From the NCBI GenBank assembly GCA_013297575.1, contig JAAFHO010000026.1:1-19444 (forward strand): a DNA stretch of 19,444 bases, read 5' to 3'. The stretch comes from Chitinophagales bacterium. Lineage in GTDB: Bacteria > Bacteroidota > Bacteroidia > Chitinophagales > Saprospiraceae. Made by a program: the position numbers and the translations under genes. Under the pieces are notes generated by a model. That model searched no databases. It was not told the DNA's origin and worked only from the letters and a program-made list of their open reading frames with translations. This document shows, in pieces, positions 1 to 6,188 of the stretch; the first letter of the stretch is position 1; each line of letters starts with the position of its first letter.

Positions 1-50
1 GTTTTACCGCTTGCTGTAGGCCCGCCTACTATGATGATATGCTTGGGCAT
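1..50 (-). CDS. miaA: tRNA dimethylallyltransferase MiaA, N-terminal fragment cut by window edge
   Basis: Read on the minus strand from an ATG at 50, the first 17 codons give MPKHIIIVGGPTASGKT. The segment GGPTASGKT is the P-loop that opens MiaA, the enzyme that adds a dimethylallyl group to A37 of tRNAs reading UNN codons. Only the N-terminus is present; the rest lies beyond position 1. The start is well placed, because MiaA proteins begin a few residues before this P-loop. The gene is divergent from the acyltransferase at 105, leaving 54 bases between start codons. The call rests on one short motif, but that motif in this exact N-terminal position is distinctive. Other P-loop kinases are possible and less likely. 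Confidence 0.82.
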   Translation of the reverse strand, partial: MPKHIIIVGGPTASGK

Positions 51-92
51 TATTTTAATTGTTGGGTTATTTGCACCTTTATAGAAATCTCG

Positions 93-100
93 TTCCTTTG
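93..100 (+). promoter_or_regulatory. Possible -7 box of the acyltransferase promoter
   Basis: TTCCTTTG matches the Bacteroidota -7 consensus TAnnTTTG at all but one fixed position and ends four bases before the ATG at 105. If used, the transcript would be leaderless or nearly so. A TTTG-like -33 element at a good distance is not obvious, so this is a weak call. Confidence 0.35.
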
Positions 101-104
101 CGTT

Positions 105-1391
105 ATGAAACTGAAATTTCGCCACAAAAGTAAGGGAATATTATATGTTATTTTTGAACGTTTGCTGCCTTGGCAAATGTGCAACCAGTTTAAACGTATT
201 AATTTAAGCAGGATTGACCAAATTCCGGCGGATACACCTGTTCTAATTGCAGCCAACCACCCTACGGCTTTTATTGACCCCATTATCATGGGCGATTTTG
301 CTCATCCGCCCCTGTACTTTATGACACGTGGCGACCTTTTTGTGAAGCCAACGGTACGAAAAATATTTGAACAGTTCAATATGTTTCCTGTAAAACGCAA
401 CCGTGATGGATTTAATGACCCTGATCGGATGGACGAAGTAACGGAATATACAATTGCTCAAATGAAGGATCGACAAGCGTTGTGTGTGTTCGTAGAGGGT
501 GTGCACCATTATGATAAACGATTAATGCCTATTCAAAAGGGTATTGCGAGGTTGGCATTTACGGCATACGAAAATCTGAGACAGGATGATTTGCAGATAC
601 TGCCCGTTGGTGCCGCCTACTGGGCTACAGATCGTCCGCGCGACGTGGCATTTATAAATGTTGGAACCCCCATTTATATTAAAGATTATTGGGAAGATTA
701 TCAAAAATCGCCAGCCGCTGCGGTAGTAAAATTATGCAAAGACATTTTTGAAGCACTGAAACCGCTGTGTTTACATATTGATAATCCCGATGATGATAAC
801 TTTGTAGAGCGCCTCCTTACCTTGCACCGCAGCGAACATCCTATTGGGCACTGGCCCATTTTTCATTTTTCGGGTACTCAATTTGAAGGTGAGAAAAAAG
901 TAACCGAGTGGGTTAATGCGATGCCAGAAGAAGAAAAAGCAGTACTCAAAAAAGGAGTTAAGAAATATTTACACAAAGTACGGGATGCTGGACTTACCGA
1001 CGAAGCATTGCTCCATCCACATTGGGCAAGTTACTCCCGTTGGATATTCCTTTTGCTGACACTTCCATTTTTTTTATTGGGCTATATTGTGCGGTGGCCG
1101 ATTGCTACATTGGCTCAACATATGATGGACAACAAAATCAAAAAAAGAGAGTTTAAAACCAGTTTTTATTTTGGAATTGAACTCATTACAGGTGTTTTGT
1201 GGTTATTGCTGTGGTTGATTCTAGCCCTTTGTACACAAAAAGCCGCTTGGATTGGCATTGCTTTGTTGTTGCCGCTCTTATATACATTTTCTATTATCTA
1301 CATTGAAGTCGCTGAAAGGGCTATACAGGCCACAAAAGCAAAAAATCACCCAAAAAGGGCTGAATTATTGGCCGAACGCACCAAATTATAA
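105..1391 (+). CDS. PlsC-like 1-acylglycerol-3-phosphate / glycerol-3-phosphate acyltransferase, membrane protein
   Basis: A 428-residue acyltransferase of the PlsC/LPLAT fold, expected to move a fatty acyl group onto a (lyso)phospholipid precursor at the inner membrane. Visible motifs, counted from the ATG at 105, are the catalytic block NHPTAFID (His52, Asp58), then FPVKRNRD, the block EGVHHYDKR and the block ILPVGAAY. His and Asp are five residues apart instead of the usual four, a spacing I know from Bacteroidota homologues and from yeast Gpt2/Sct1-type enzymes. Two or three hydrophobic segments sit in the last 110 residues (WIFLLLTLPFFLLGYIV and the stretch from ITGVLWLLLWLIL to LLPLLYTFSIIYI). 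An in-frame ATG at 39 would overlap the divergent miaA start and add an atypical leader, so 105 is preferred. The mqnB start follows two bases after the stop, suggesting one transcript. The exact substrate is not determinable. Confidence 0.82.
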   Translation: MKLKFRHKSKGILYVIFERLLPWQMCNQFKRINLSRIDQIPADTPVLIAANHPTAFIDPIIMGDFAHPPLYFMTRGDLFVKPTVRKIFEQFNMFPVKRNRDGFNDPDRMDEVTEYTIAQMKDRQALCVFVEGVHHYDKRLMPIQKGIARLAFTAYENLRQDDLQILPVGAAYWATDRPRDVAFINVGTPIYIKDYWEDYQKSPAAAVVKLCKDIFEALKPLCLHIDNPDDDNFVERLLTLHRSEHPIGHWPIFHFSGTQFEGEKKVTEWVNAMPEEEKAVLKKGVKKYLHKVRDAGLTDEALLHPHWASYSRWIFLLLTLPFFLLGYIVRWPIATLAQHMMDNKIKKREFKTSFYFGIELITGVLWLLLWLILALCTQKAAWIGIALLLPLLYTFSIIYIEVAERAIQATKAKNHPKRAELLAERTKL

Positions 1392-1393
1392 TA

Positions 1394-2062
1394 ATGATTA
1401 TATTATTAGTAGCGGCAACGCACGCTGAAATAGCCCCCACCGTAGAATGGCTCGAAAAAACGAGTACGAAATTGGACGAAAGCACCTATCAACAGGGCGA
1501 AAACATCGTACGTGTACTGGTAACTGGTATTGGAGGGGCCGCCACTGCATTTAGTATGGGGGTGGTACTGACCAGTTTTAGACCCGATTTAGCGATTAAC
1601 GCGGGTATTGCGGGTGCTATTGACCTCCAACTTCAACTAGGCGCGGTAGTACACGTGGTAGAGGAGCAATTTGCCGATTTAGGCGTGGAGCAGGCAGATG
1701 GACATTTTACTGATTTATTTTCGGTTGGTTTATTACAGGCTAATCAACCGCCCTTTATCAACAAAAAATTGAAAGACAATTTTGCAATTCATACCCAATT
1801 TTTGCCCAAAGTACACGGCATAAGCGTAAACAAAGTACACGGTAATGAGGCCTCCATTGAGCAATTACGCATCAATTACCCCGATGCGCAGGTAGAAAGT
1901 ATGGAAGGGGCTGCTTTTTTTTACGCCTGTCTGTTGGCAGAAGTGTCATTTGTAGAGGTTCGCTCCATCTCCAATTACGTGGAAAAACGCAATCGGGACA
2001 ATTGGAAAATGACCGAAGCCATCACAAATTTAAATGCGGTACTACAAGGAATGATAGCGTAA
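1394..2062 (+). CDS. mqnB: Futalosine hydrolase MqnB
   Basis: A 222-residue protein of the purine nucleoside phosphorylase/MTAN fold. It is predicted to cleave futalosine into hypoxanthine and dehypoxanthine futalosine, a step of the alternative (futalosine) menaquinone pathway in the cytoplasm. Supporting segments are the N-terminal LLVAATHAEIAPT, the glycine-rich GIGGAATAF, INAGIAGAID, the substrate-site SMEGAAFFYACL, and the C-terminal RSISNYVEKRNRDNW, typical of MqnB rather than of MTA/SAH nucleosidases. Length is normal for the family. The start is two bases after the acyltransferase stop, so the two genes are probably co-transcribed although functionally unrelated. A hairpin plus T-run follows the stop. 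Other mqn genes are not in the window. Confidence 0.9.
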   Translation: MIILLVAATHAEIAPTVEWLEKTSTKLDESTYQQGENIVRVLVTGIGGAATAFSMGVVLTSFRPDLAINAGIAGAIDLQLQLGAVVHVVEEQFADLGVEQADGHFTDLFSVGLLQANQPPFINKKLKDNFAIHTQFLPKVHGISVNKVHGNEASIEQLRINYPDAQVESMEGAAFFYACLLAEVSFVEVRSISNYVEKRNRDNWKMTEAITNLNAVLQGMIA

Positions 2063-2079
2063 AGAGATACGCGTTTTTT
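2057..2079 (+). terminator. Rho-independent terminator after mqnB
   Basis: GCGTA (2057-2061), a six-base loop, then TACGC (2068-2072) form a perfect five-base stem, followed by one G and six T (2074-2079). The stem contains the mqnB stop codon, and the T-run touches the stop codon of the convergent bshB1. On the minus strand no T-run follows, so termination is expected in the plus direction only. The stem is short. Confidence 0.5.
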
Positions 2080-2797
2080 ACCTCAAATCAAATAAATTTT
2101 CAACCCCAGGTGTACGCGCCACTATAAAACCTTCGGCATATTCAGCCAAAATAGGTCTTCCATACACCCGCGCTTTGGCTTCCATAAAAGACAAAAACTC
2201 TTTGCCCGAAATGGGTGTATTAGGTGTTGTATTTGACGGATCAAAAAACTGCGATCTAAATGCCAATATTGTTTCCATTTTTTTCTCCCAATATGGCGTT
2301 ATATCCACCACGAAATCAGGTGTAAGTTGTTGATCCTGAATATAATGATATACTGCCTTAGGTCGCCATTTGGCTTGTTGGTTACCTGCATCATCTAGGG
2401 TTTCAATTTTTTCCAAACCTGCATAGAAGCAAGCATCCGCTACCATTTTTGCCGCCCGGCCGTGGTCTGGATGACGATCTTGCGGAGCATTGCACAATAC
2501 TATTTCAGGGCGGTATTTTCGGATAAAATGCACCACTTTAAGCCATTGTTCGGGCGTATGAGTGAATAAACCATCGGGAATATCCGAAAAAACACGAAAA
2601 GACGCACCCGAAATACGAGCAGCATCCATCGCTTCGGCGCGCCTAATTTCGGCAGTACCGCGGGTGCCTAATTCGCCGACACTAAGATCGAGCAGACCAA
2701 AAGTTTTGCCTGTCGCTGCGTGTTTGAGCAAAGTACCAATAGCGCTAAGTTCTACATCATCGGGGTGGATACCGATGGCTAATATATCTATTTTCAT
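2078..2797 (-). CDS. bshB1: Bacillithiol biosynthesis deacetylase BshB1
   Basis: A 239-residue zinc-dependent deacetylase of the PIG-L/LmbE family. BshB1 removes the acetyl group from GlcNAc-malate in the second step of bacillithiol synthesis, in the cytoplasm. The protein opens with MKIDILAIGIHPDDVE: His11 and Asp14 of HPDD are the expected zinc ligands and Asp13 the general base, with the third ligand in HPDH (His112). GELGTRGTAEIRRAEA, just after residue 40, separates BshB1 from other LmbE proteins. Length fits the family. bshA and bshC are not in the window. The gene converges on mqnB with 15 bases between stops and is divergent from the gene at 2873. A good -7 box lies ten bases before its ATG. 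Confidence 0.9.
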   Translation of the reverse strand: MKIDILAIGIHPDDVELSAIGTLLKHAATGKTFGLLDLSVGELGTRGTAEIRRAEAMDAARISGASFRVFSDIPDGLFTHTPEQWLKVVHFIRKYRPEIVLCNAPQDRHPDHGRAAKMVADACFYAGLEKIETLDDAGNQQAKWRPKAVYHYIQDQQLTPDFVVDITPYWEKKMETILAFRSQFFDPSNTTPNTPISGKEFLSFMEAKARVYGRPILAEYAEGFIVARTPGVENLFDLR

Positions 2798-2807
2798 AAT
2801 TTCGAGG

Positions 2808-2815
2808 CAAAAGTA
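2808..2815 (-). promoter_or_regulatory. -7 promoter box of bshB1
   Basis: On the minus strand this reads TACTTTTG, a perfect match to TAnnTTTG, ending ten bases before the bshB1 ATG. No well-spaced -33 TTG is visible. It overlaps by one base a 13-bp palindrome at 2815-2827. Confidence 0.55.
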
Positions 2816-2827
2816 CTATAATATAGT
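2815..2827. promoter_or_regulatory. Perfect 13-bp palindrome between divergent promoters, possible operator
   Basis: ACTATA, one central A, then TATAGT form a perfect inverted repeat located between the bshB1 -7 box (2808-2815, minus) and the -7 box of the next gene (2837-2844, plus). The position would suit a regulator controlling both genes. The AT-rich composition means chance is a real alternative. Confidence 0.35.
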
Positions 2828-2836
2828 GCAATGCGA

Positions 2837-2844
2837 TACCTTTG
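2837..2844 (+). promoter_or_regulatory. -7 promoter box of the coiled-coil protein gene
   Basis: TACCTTTG matches TAnnTTTG perfectly and ends 28 bases before the ATG at 2873. The same eight bases precede thyA. No convincing -33 element is seen. Confidence 0.55.
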
Positions 2845-2872
2845 TCAATGAAGAAAGTTCAAACCGATTAGT

Positions 2873-4018
2873 ATGGATCAGCACAACCAACATTTATCCC
2901 CCGAATTGGAAGCATGGTTATCAATACGCGATGAGCATATTGTTCAACTGCAAGAAGAATTATCGGTATCAAGAACCGCACTCATAGCAGCACAAGATGA
3001 GATCCGTAAATTGAATACCCCCCAACATCCACAAACAAACGCTCTGCCCAACAGCGGACATTTGGATACCGCAGTCAACGAGATAACCGACAGTGAAAAA
3101 CAAGAATTATCCGCCAAAAATGCAGCATTAGCACGCGAGGTGGAACAATTACAGGACGAACTCATCTCTGCGCTGCAATCTGTAAAAGTAGCACAACAGA
3201 ACATACGAGAGGTAACTGCAATACGTCAAGAACACGTTGCTTATGTCAATGCTTTTCAGCAGAAAACGGCTACCTTAGAGCAGGAGGTACAACAATGGCA
3301 ACACGATTACGAGCAACTGCGCATCCAAAAAGGTGGATTTGGATTTAAAACTATACTTGCCAGTGGTATCGCGGCAACTGTGGTTGGAATGGCGCTTGGC
3401 TGGTTATTTTTCCAGCAAAAAGACCCCAATTCTGTTCTTTTTAGTCAATTCAGCAAAGCAGCCGGATTTAATTTAGAATATAATTTATCGCACCAACAAT
3501 ACAACGAGGCGCAAAAGATTGTTACAGATTACCAAAACAATAAAACATATTCCCCTATTCAGCCAGAATTGTTGTTGATTGGTAATCTTATCAAAGCAGT
3601 CAGAAATAACAGCGATACCAGTGCAGCAGCATCCGTAGGTTATTCTGTTGTGCTTCAAGATACCTTGAACGGTGTTCGCCCCAAACCTGTACGTTCGCTC
3701 GTAGTTATTTATAATGGAACGGTTAATATTCATACCGAGGCCTTGTTCGACGCGCCAATATTGGCAACCATAAAGAAAAAAGATAAGATTGACCAATGGG
3801 ATCGCACACAAGAATTGGCCAAAACACACACCACCAACAGCAAAGGTAAAAAAGGAATTGCAGAGGATTATTGGTATGAAGTGGAGACAAAAGATGGGAT
3901 GAAGGGCTGGGTCTTTGGTTTTTTCACAAATGCATCAATGAATCGCTTTAAACCAGATGTCCCTGATTCTTTAATGATTCCGAAACCCGTACCCCAAAAA
4001 GACACTTTACCACATTAA
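2873..4018 (+). CDS. Unrecognised membrane protein: N-terminal coiled coil, one TM helix, C-terminal SH3-like domain
   Basis: A 381-residue protein that I do not recognise as a named family. Residues about 20-150 are rich in Glu, Gln, Lys and Leu/Ala in heptad-like order and should form one or two coiled coils, broken near residues 48-70 by a Pro/Asn-rich linker. Residues about 160-180 (TILASGIAATVVGMALGWLFF) form a single transmembrane helix. With a Lys-containing N-terminal flank and no signal peptide, the coiled coil is probably cytoplasmic and the C-terminus periplasmic. Residues about 275-353 resemble a bacterial SH3 (SH3b) domain: VIYNGTVNIHTEALFDAPIL, a basic loop with GKKG, then YWYEVETKDGMKGWVFGFF. 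SH3b domains often bind cell-wall peptides, so a link between the cytoplasm and the wall or periplasm is conceivable, but this is inference. The tail is Pro-rich. Confidence 0.8.
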   Translation: MDQHNQHLSPELEAWLSIRDEHIVQLQEELSVSRTALIAAQDEIRKLNTPQHPQTNALPNSGHLDTAVNEITDSEKQELSAKNAALAREVEQLQDELISALQSVKVAQQNIREVTAIRQEHVAYVNAFQQKTATLEQEVQQWQHDYEQLRIQKGGFGFKTILASGIAATVVGMALGWLFFQQKDPNSVLFSQFSKAAGFNLEYNLSHQQYNEAQKIVTDYQNNKTYSPIQPELLLIGNLIKAVRNNSDTSAAASVGYSVVLQDTLNGVRPKPVRSLVVIYNGTVNIHTEALFDAPILATIKKKDKIDQWDRTQELAKTHTTNSKGKKGIAEDYWYEVETKDGMKGWVFGFFTNASMNRFKPDVPDSLMIPKPVPQKDTLPH

Positions 4019-4128
4019 GGAGCGAGCAATACACAAGCGTCTTAAGCCAATATGAATACGACGTTAAATAACCTGCTTTTGTCGATAAATCAAAACTTAG
4101 CACCGCATTGAGGGTTTAGTAGTGCATT

Positions 4129-5370
4129 ATGCATCCTAGAATTATTGCAGCAATCGTATTTTGGTTGCTTATCCTTGGGCTGGTGGTTTACCTCATTCGT
4201 AAAAAACCTTATGAAGCCTTTTCATCCAATACCCATAACAACCTTGGAAAATGGTTGTTTTATGGCTTTATTGCTTATTTACCGATTAGTATTGCGGGTT
4301 TAGTATTCCTAAACAAACGCGCTGATCCTATTTTCAATATTTTTCTAGGGCTTACTTTTAGCATAGGAGTCACGCTGCTCGTTTGGGCTGTGTACTATTT
4401 GATCAATGACCTCTTCCACGGCATTGGTAGAGCGGCGCGTTTTTTCACTACAGGCGCATCTGCACGAACACCGAACAAAGGCCGCCGCCGTTTTGTCCGT
4501 CAATTAGGTATAGGAATGGCCGCCATACCGTTTTTTTCGTTTTTGTACGGTATCACAAAGGGTAAATATGACTTTACGGTGCGTAATGTAAAGTTAAAAT
4601 TTGCAGACCTGCCCAAGGCTTTTCATGGTATGCGTATTGTACAAATATCGGATGTGCATAGCGGTAGTTTTGATGACGTAGAAGAAGTAAAGCGCGGGAT
4701 TGCAATGATTCAAGCACAATCGCCGGATTTGATCTTATTTACTGGTGATTTTGTAAATCAAAAAGCCGAAGAAACAGATGCCTATATTCCTTCTTGGAAT
4801 GCGCTTTCGGCTCCGATGGGCAAGTATTCGGTGTTGGGTAACCACGATTATGGCTTTTTTGGCTCTTTTGATAGCGAAGAAGCACTTAAAAAGAACCAAG
4901 AGGAGGTAAAAAAACGCTATGCCAATGCAGGTTTTACCTTGTTGAACAATGCCAATGTAAAGTTAGAAAAAGGGGGCGAATCTATCCGTTTGATTGGTGT
5001 AGAAAACTGGGGAAAACCGCCATTTCCTCAATTTGGTGATCTTGAAAAAGCAACCGCCGATGTGGACGACAATGAGTTTAAACTATTAATGTCGCACGAC
5101 CCCACCCATTGGGACATGCACGTACTCGACTTCCCAAAATTGATCCATTTGACCATGAGTGGCCATACGCATGGGATGCAAATGGGCATAGATATACCTT
5201 GGCTCAAATTGAGTTTGGTGAAATTTGTATACCCTCGTTGGATTGATCTATACAAAGAAGGCCAACGTCATTTGTACGTCAACCGCGGCTTTGGCTGGTT
5301 GGGTATGCCTGCGCGGGTCGGTATTTTCCCCGAAATAACGGTGTTTGAGTTATCAAGTGCCGAGGTGTAA
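4129..5370 (+). CDS. Membrane-anchored calcineurin-like metallophosphoesterase (YkuE/TMEM-type)
   Basis: A 413-residue protein. Hydrophobic segments at about 5-22, 44-62 and 70-92 give a membrane anchor. A fourth, about 125-140, is directly preceded by RRRFVRQLG, which resembles a twin-arginine motif inside the chain. The C-terminal two-thirds is a calcineurin-like phosphoesterase with the full metal-binding set: SDVHSG (Asp175, His177), TGDF (Asp207), GNHDYG (Asn238, His239), MSHDP (His323) and SGHTHGM (His346, His348). It should hydrolyse phosphoesters with a two-metal centre; YkuE-type relatives act on the outer face of the membrane, but the substrate here is unknown. It stands alone, 110 bases after the preceding gene, and converges on the LOG gene. 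Only a one-mismatch -7-like box (TGCTTTTG, 4074-4081) is seen upstream. Confidence 0.88.
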   Translation: MHPRIIAAIVFWLLILGLVVYLIRKKPYEAFSSNTHNNLGKWLFYGFIAYLPISIAGLVFLNKRADPIFNIFLGLTFSIGVTLLVWAVYYLINDLFHGIGRAARFFTTGASARTPNKGRRRFVRQLGIGMAAIPFFSFLYGITKGKYDFTVRNVKLKFADLPKAFHGMRIVQISDVHSGSFDDVEEVKRGIAMIQAQSPDLILFTGDFVNQKAEETDAYIPSWNALSAPMGKYSVLGNHDYGFFGSFDSEEALKKNQEEVKKRYANAGFTLLNNANVKLEKGGESIRLIGVENWGKPPFPQFGDLEKATADVDDNEFKLLMSHDPTHWDMHVLDFPKLIHLTMSGHTHGMQMGIDIPWLKLSLVKFVYPRWIDLYKEGQRHLYVNRGFGWLGMPARVGIFPEITVFELSSAEV

Positions 5371-5390
5371 ATACAAATCAGGCACGACCA

Positions 5391-5957
5391 TTAAATCCAT
5401 TTATTAATCGCATCGTATTCATACGCCTTCATTTTGGCCAATAAGCCCGCGGGCGTAGGATCATCAATGCAGAGTTTTCTGTTTTGTGCTTTCAAAAAGC
5501 CGTATTTTACCATTTGATCCAACATCGCTAATAGAGGATCGTAGTAATGATCGGTATTGAGTAGGCCAATTGGACGCTGGTATTGGTGCAATTGCGCCAG
5601 AGTAAGTGCCTCAAATAATTCGTCCATAGATCCGTATCCACCGGGCATAGTGATTACGCCATCGGTATCTTTGATGAGTAGTACACGGCGCTCCGACATA
5701 GAGTCCACGATCAACATTTCTTCCACTTCGGGGTGTCCTAGTTCTAAGTCATTGAGTTGGTGGGTAATTATTCCTGTTATTTTACCACCATGTTCGAGTG
5801 TGGCATCGGCCAATACGCCCATGAGCCCCACACTACCGCCACCATATACTACACGAATTTGGTTTTCGGCCAGTAATTTGCCCATTTCACGGGCTGCTGC
5901 TTCAAAAATGGGATCGTTGCCTTTATTGGCACCGCAATAGACTGCAATAGACTGCAT
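5391..5957 (-). CDS. LOG family protein (TIGR00730), cytokinin riboside 5'-monophosphate phosphoribohydrolase-like
   Basis: A 188-residue Rossmann-like protein of the LOG/'lysine decarboxylase-like' family. These proteins hydrolyse nucleoside 5'-monophosphates to base plus ribose 5-phosphate; plant LOG activates cytokinins, and bacterial members often have general AMP/CMP nucleosidase-type activity. The family signature PGGYGSMDELFEAL is at residues about 105-118 (consensus PGGxGTxxE, with Ser in place of Thr), and the catalytic Arg region MSERR is at 87-91. The N-terminus SIAVYCGANKGNDP and the YGGGSVGLMG loop are typical. Length is normal for the short type. The start at 5957 begins directly with the conserved first strand. 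A one-mismatch -7 box lies 61 bases upstream. It does not decarboxylate lysine despite the old family name. Confidence 0.9.
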   Translation of the reverse strand: MQSIAVYCGANKGNDPIFEAAAREMGKLLAENQIRVVYGGGSVGLMGVLADATLEHGGKITGIITHQLNDLELGHPEVEEMLIVDSMSERRVLLIKDTDGVITMPGGYGSMDELFEALTLAQLHQYQRPIGLLNTDHYYDPLLAMLDQMVKYGFLKAQNRKLCIDDPTPAGLLAKMKAYEYDAINKWI

Positions 5958-6018
5958 ATTTTATCTTGTTTTGTGTTTTAGAACTTACTTTCTGATTCGG
6001 CATATTTTGAAAGGGTCG

Positions 6019-6026
6019 CAAAGGTC
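6019..6026 (-). promoter_or_regulatory. Possible -7 box of the LOG gene
   Basis: On the minus strand this reads GACCTTTG, one mismatch from TAnnTTTG, 61 bases before the ATG at 5957. No good -33 element is seen, so the call is weak. Confidence 0.3.
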
Positions 6027-6077
6027 TGATTTTTTTGTTTAAAATTTGACATGAATTCCCAGCACTGCAAGTAATTC

Positions 6078-6118
6078 TTACAAAAAACTTCAGGTGCAGC
6101 GCACCGTAATATTTGTAA
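6078..6118. repeat. Nested inverted repeat, possible REP-like element
   Basis: An inner hairpin GGTGC-AGC-GCACC (6093-6105) sits inside an outer inverted repeat TTACAAA (6078-6084) / TTTGTAA (6112-6118), with unpaired arms of eight and six bases between them. The whole 41-base structure lies in the gap between divergent genes, so it is not placed as a terminator. It is GC-richer in its core than the AT-rich surroundings. It occurs once in this window. Whether it is a dispersed genomic repeat, a structured leader element or chance cannot be told from one copy. Confidence 0.5.
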
Positions 6119-6164
6119 TTGAAAATCAAATAAAAAAAATGATAAAAGATACGCGTAAGAAATC

Positions 6165-6172
6165 TACTTTTG
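6165..6172 (+). promoter_or_regulatory. -7 promoter box of the GT-C-like gene
   Basis: TACTTTTG is a perfect TAnnTTTG match ending 16 bases before the GTG at 6189, the same kind of spacing as at thyA (17 bases). This supports the GTG start. No clear -33 TTG is seen. Confidence 0.55.
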
Positions 6173-6188
6173 CAACATCATTTTTGAA

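Noticed and set aside
39..104. Upstream in-frame ATG giving a 22-residue longer acyltransferase
   Set aside because: It would overlap the divergent miaA start codon (48-50) and the likely promoter box at 93-100, and it adds residues not typical of the family.
2562..2987. Plus-strand ORF overlapping the bshB1 start and the intergenic region
   Set aside because: It is antisense to conserved BshB1 motifs and runs through both promoters into another frame of the coiled-coil gene.
4052..4111. Small ORF of 19 codons between the coiled-coil gene and the phosphoesterase
   Set aside because: Too short, with no promoter box, no recognisable sequence and no coupling to a neighbour; random occurrence is likely.
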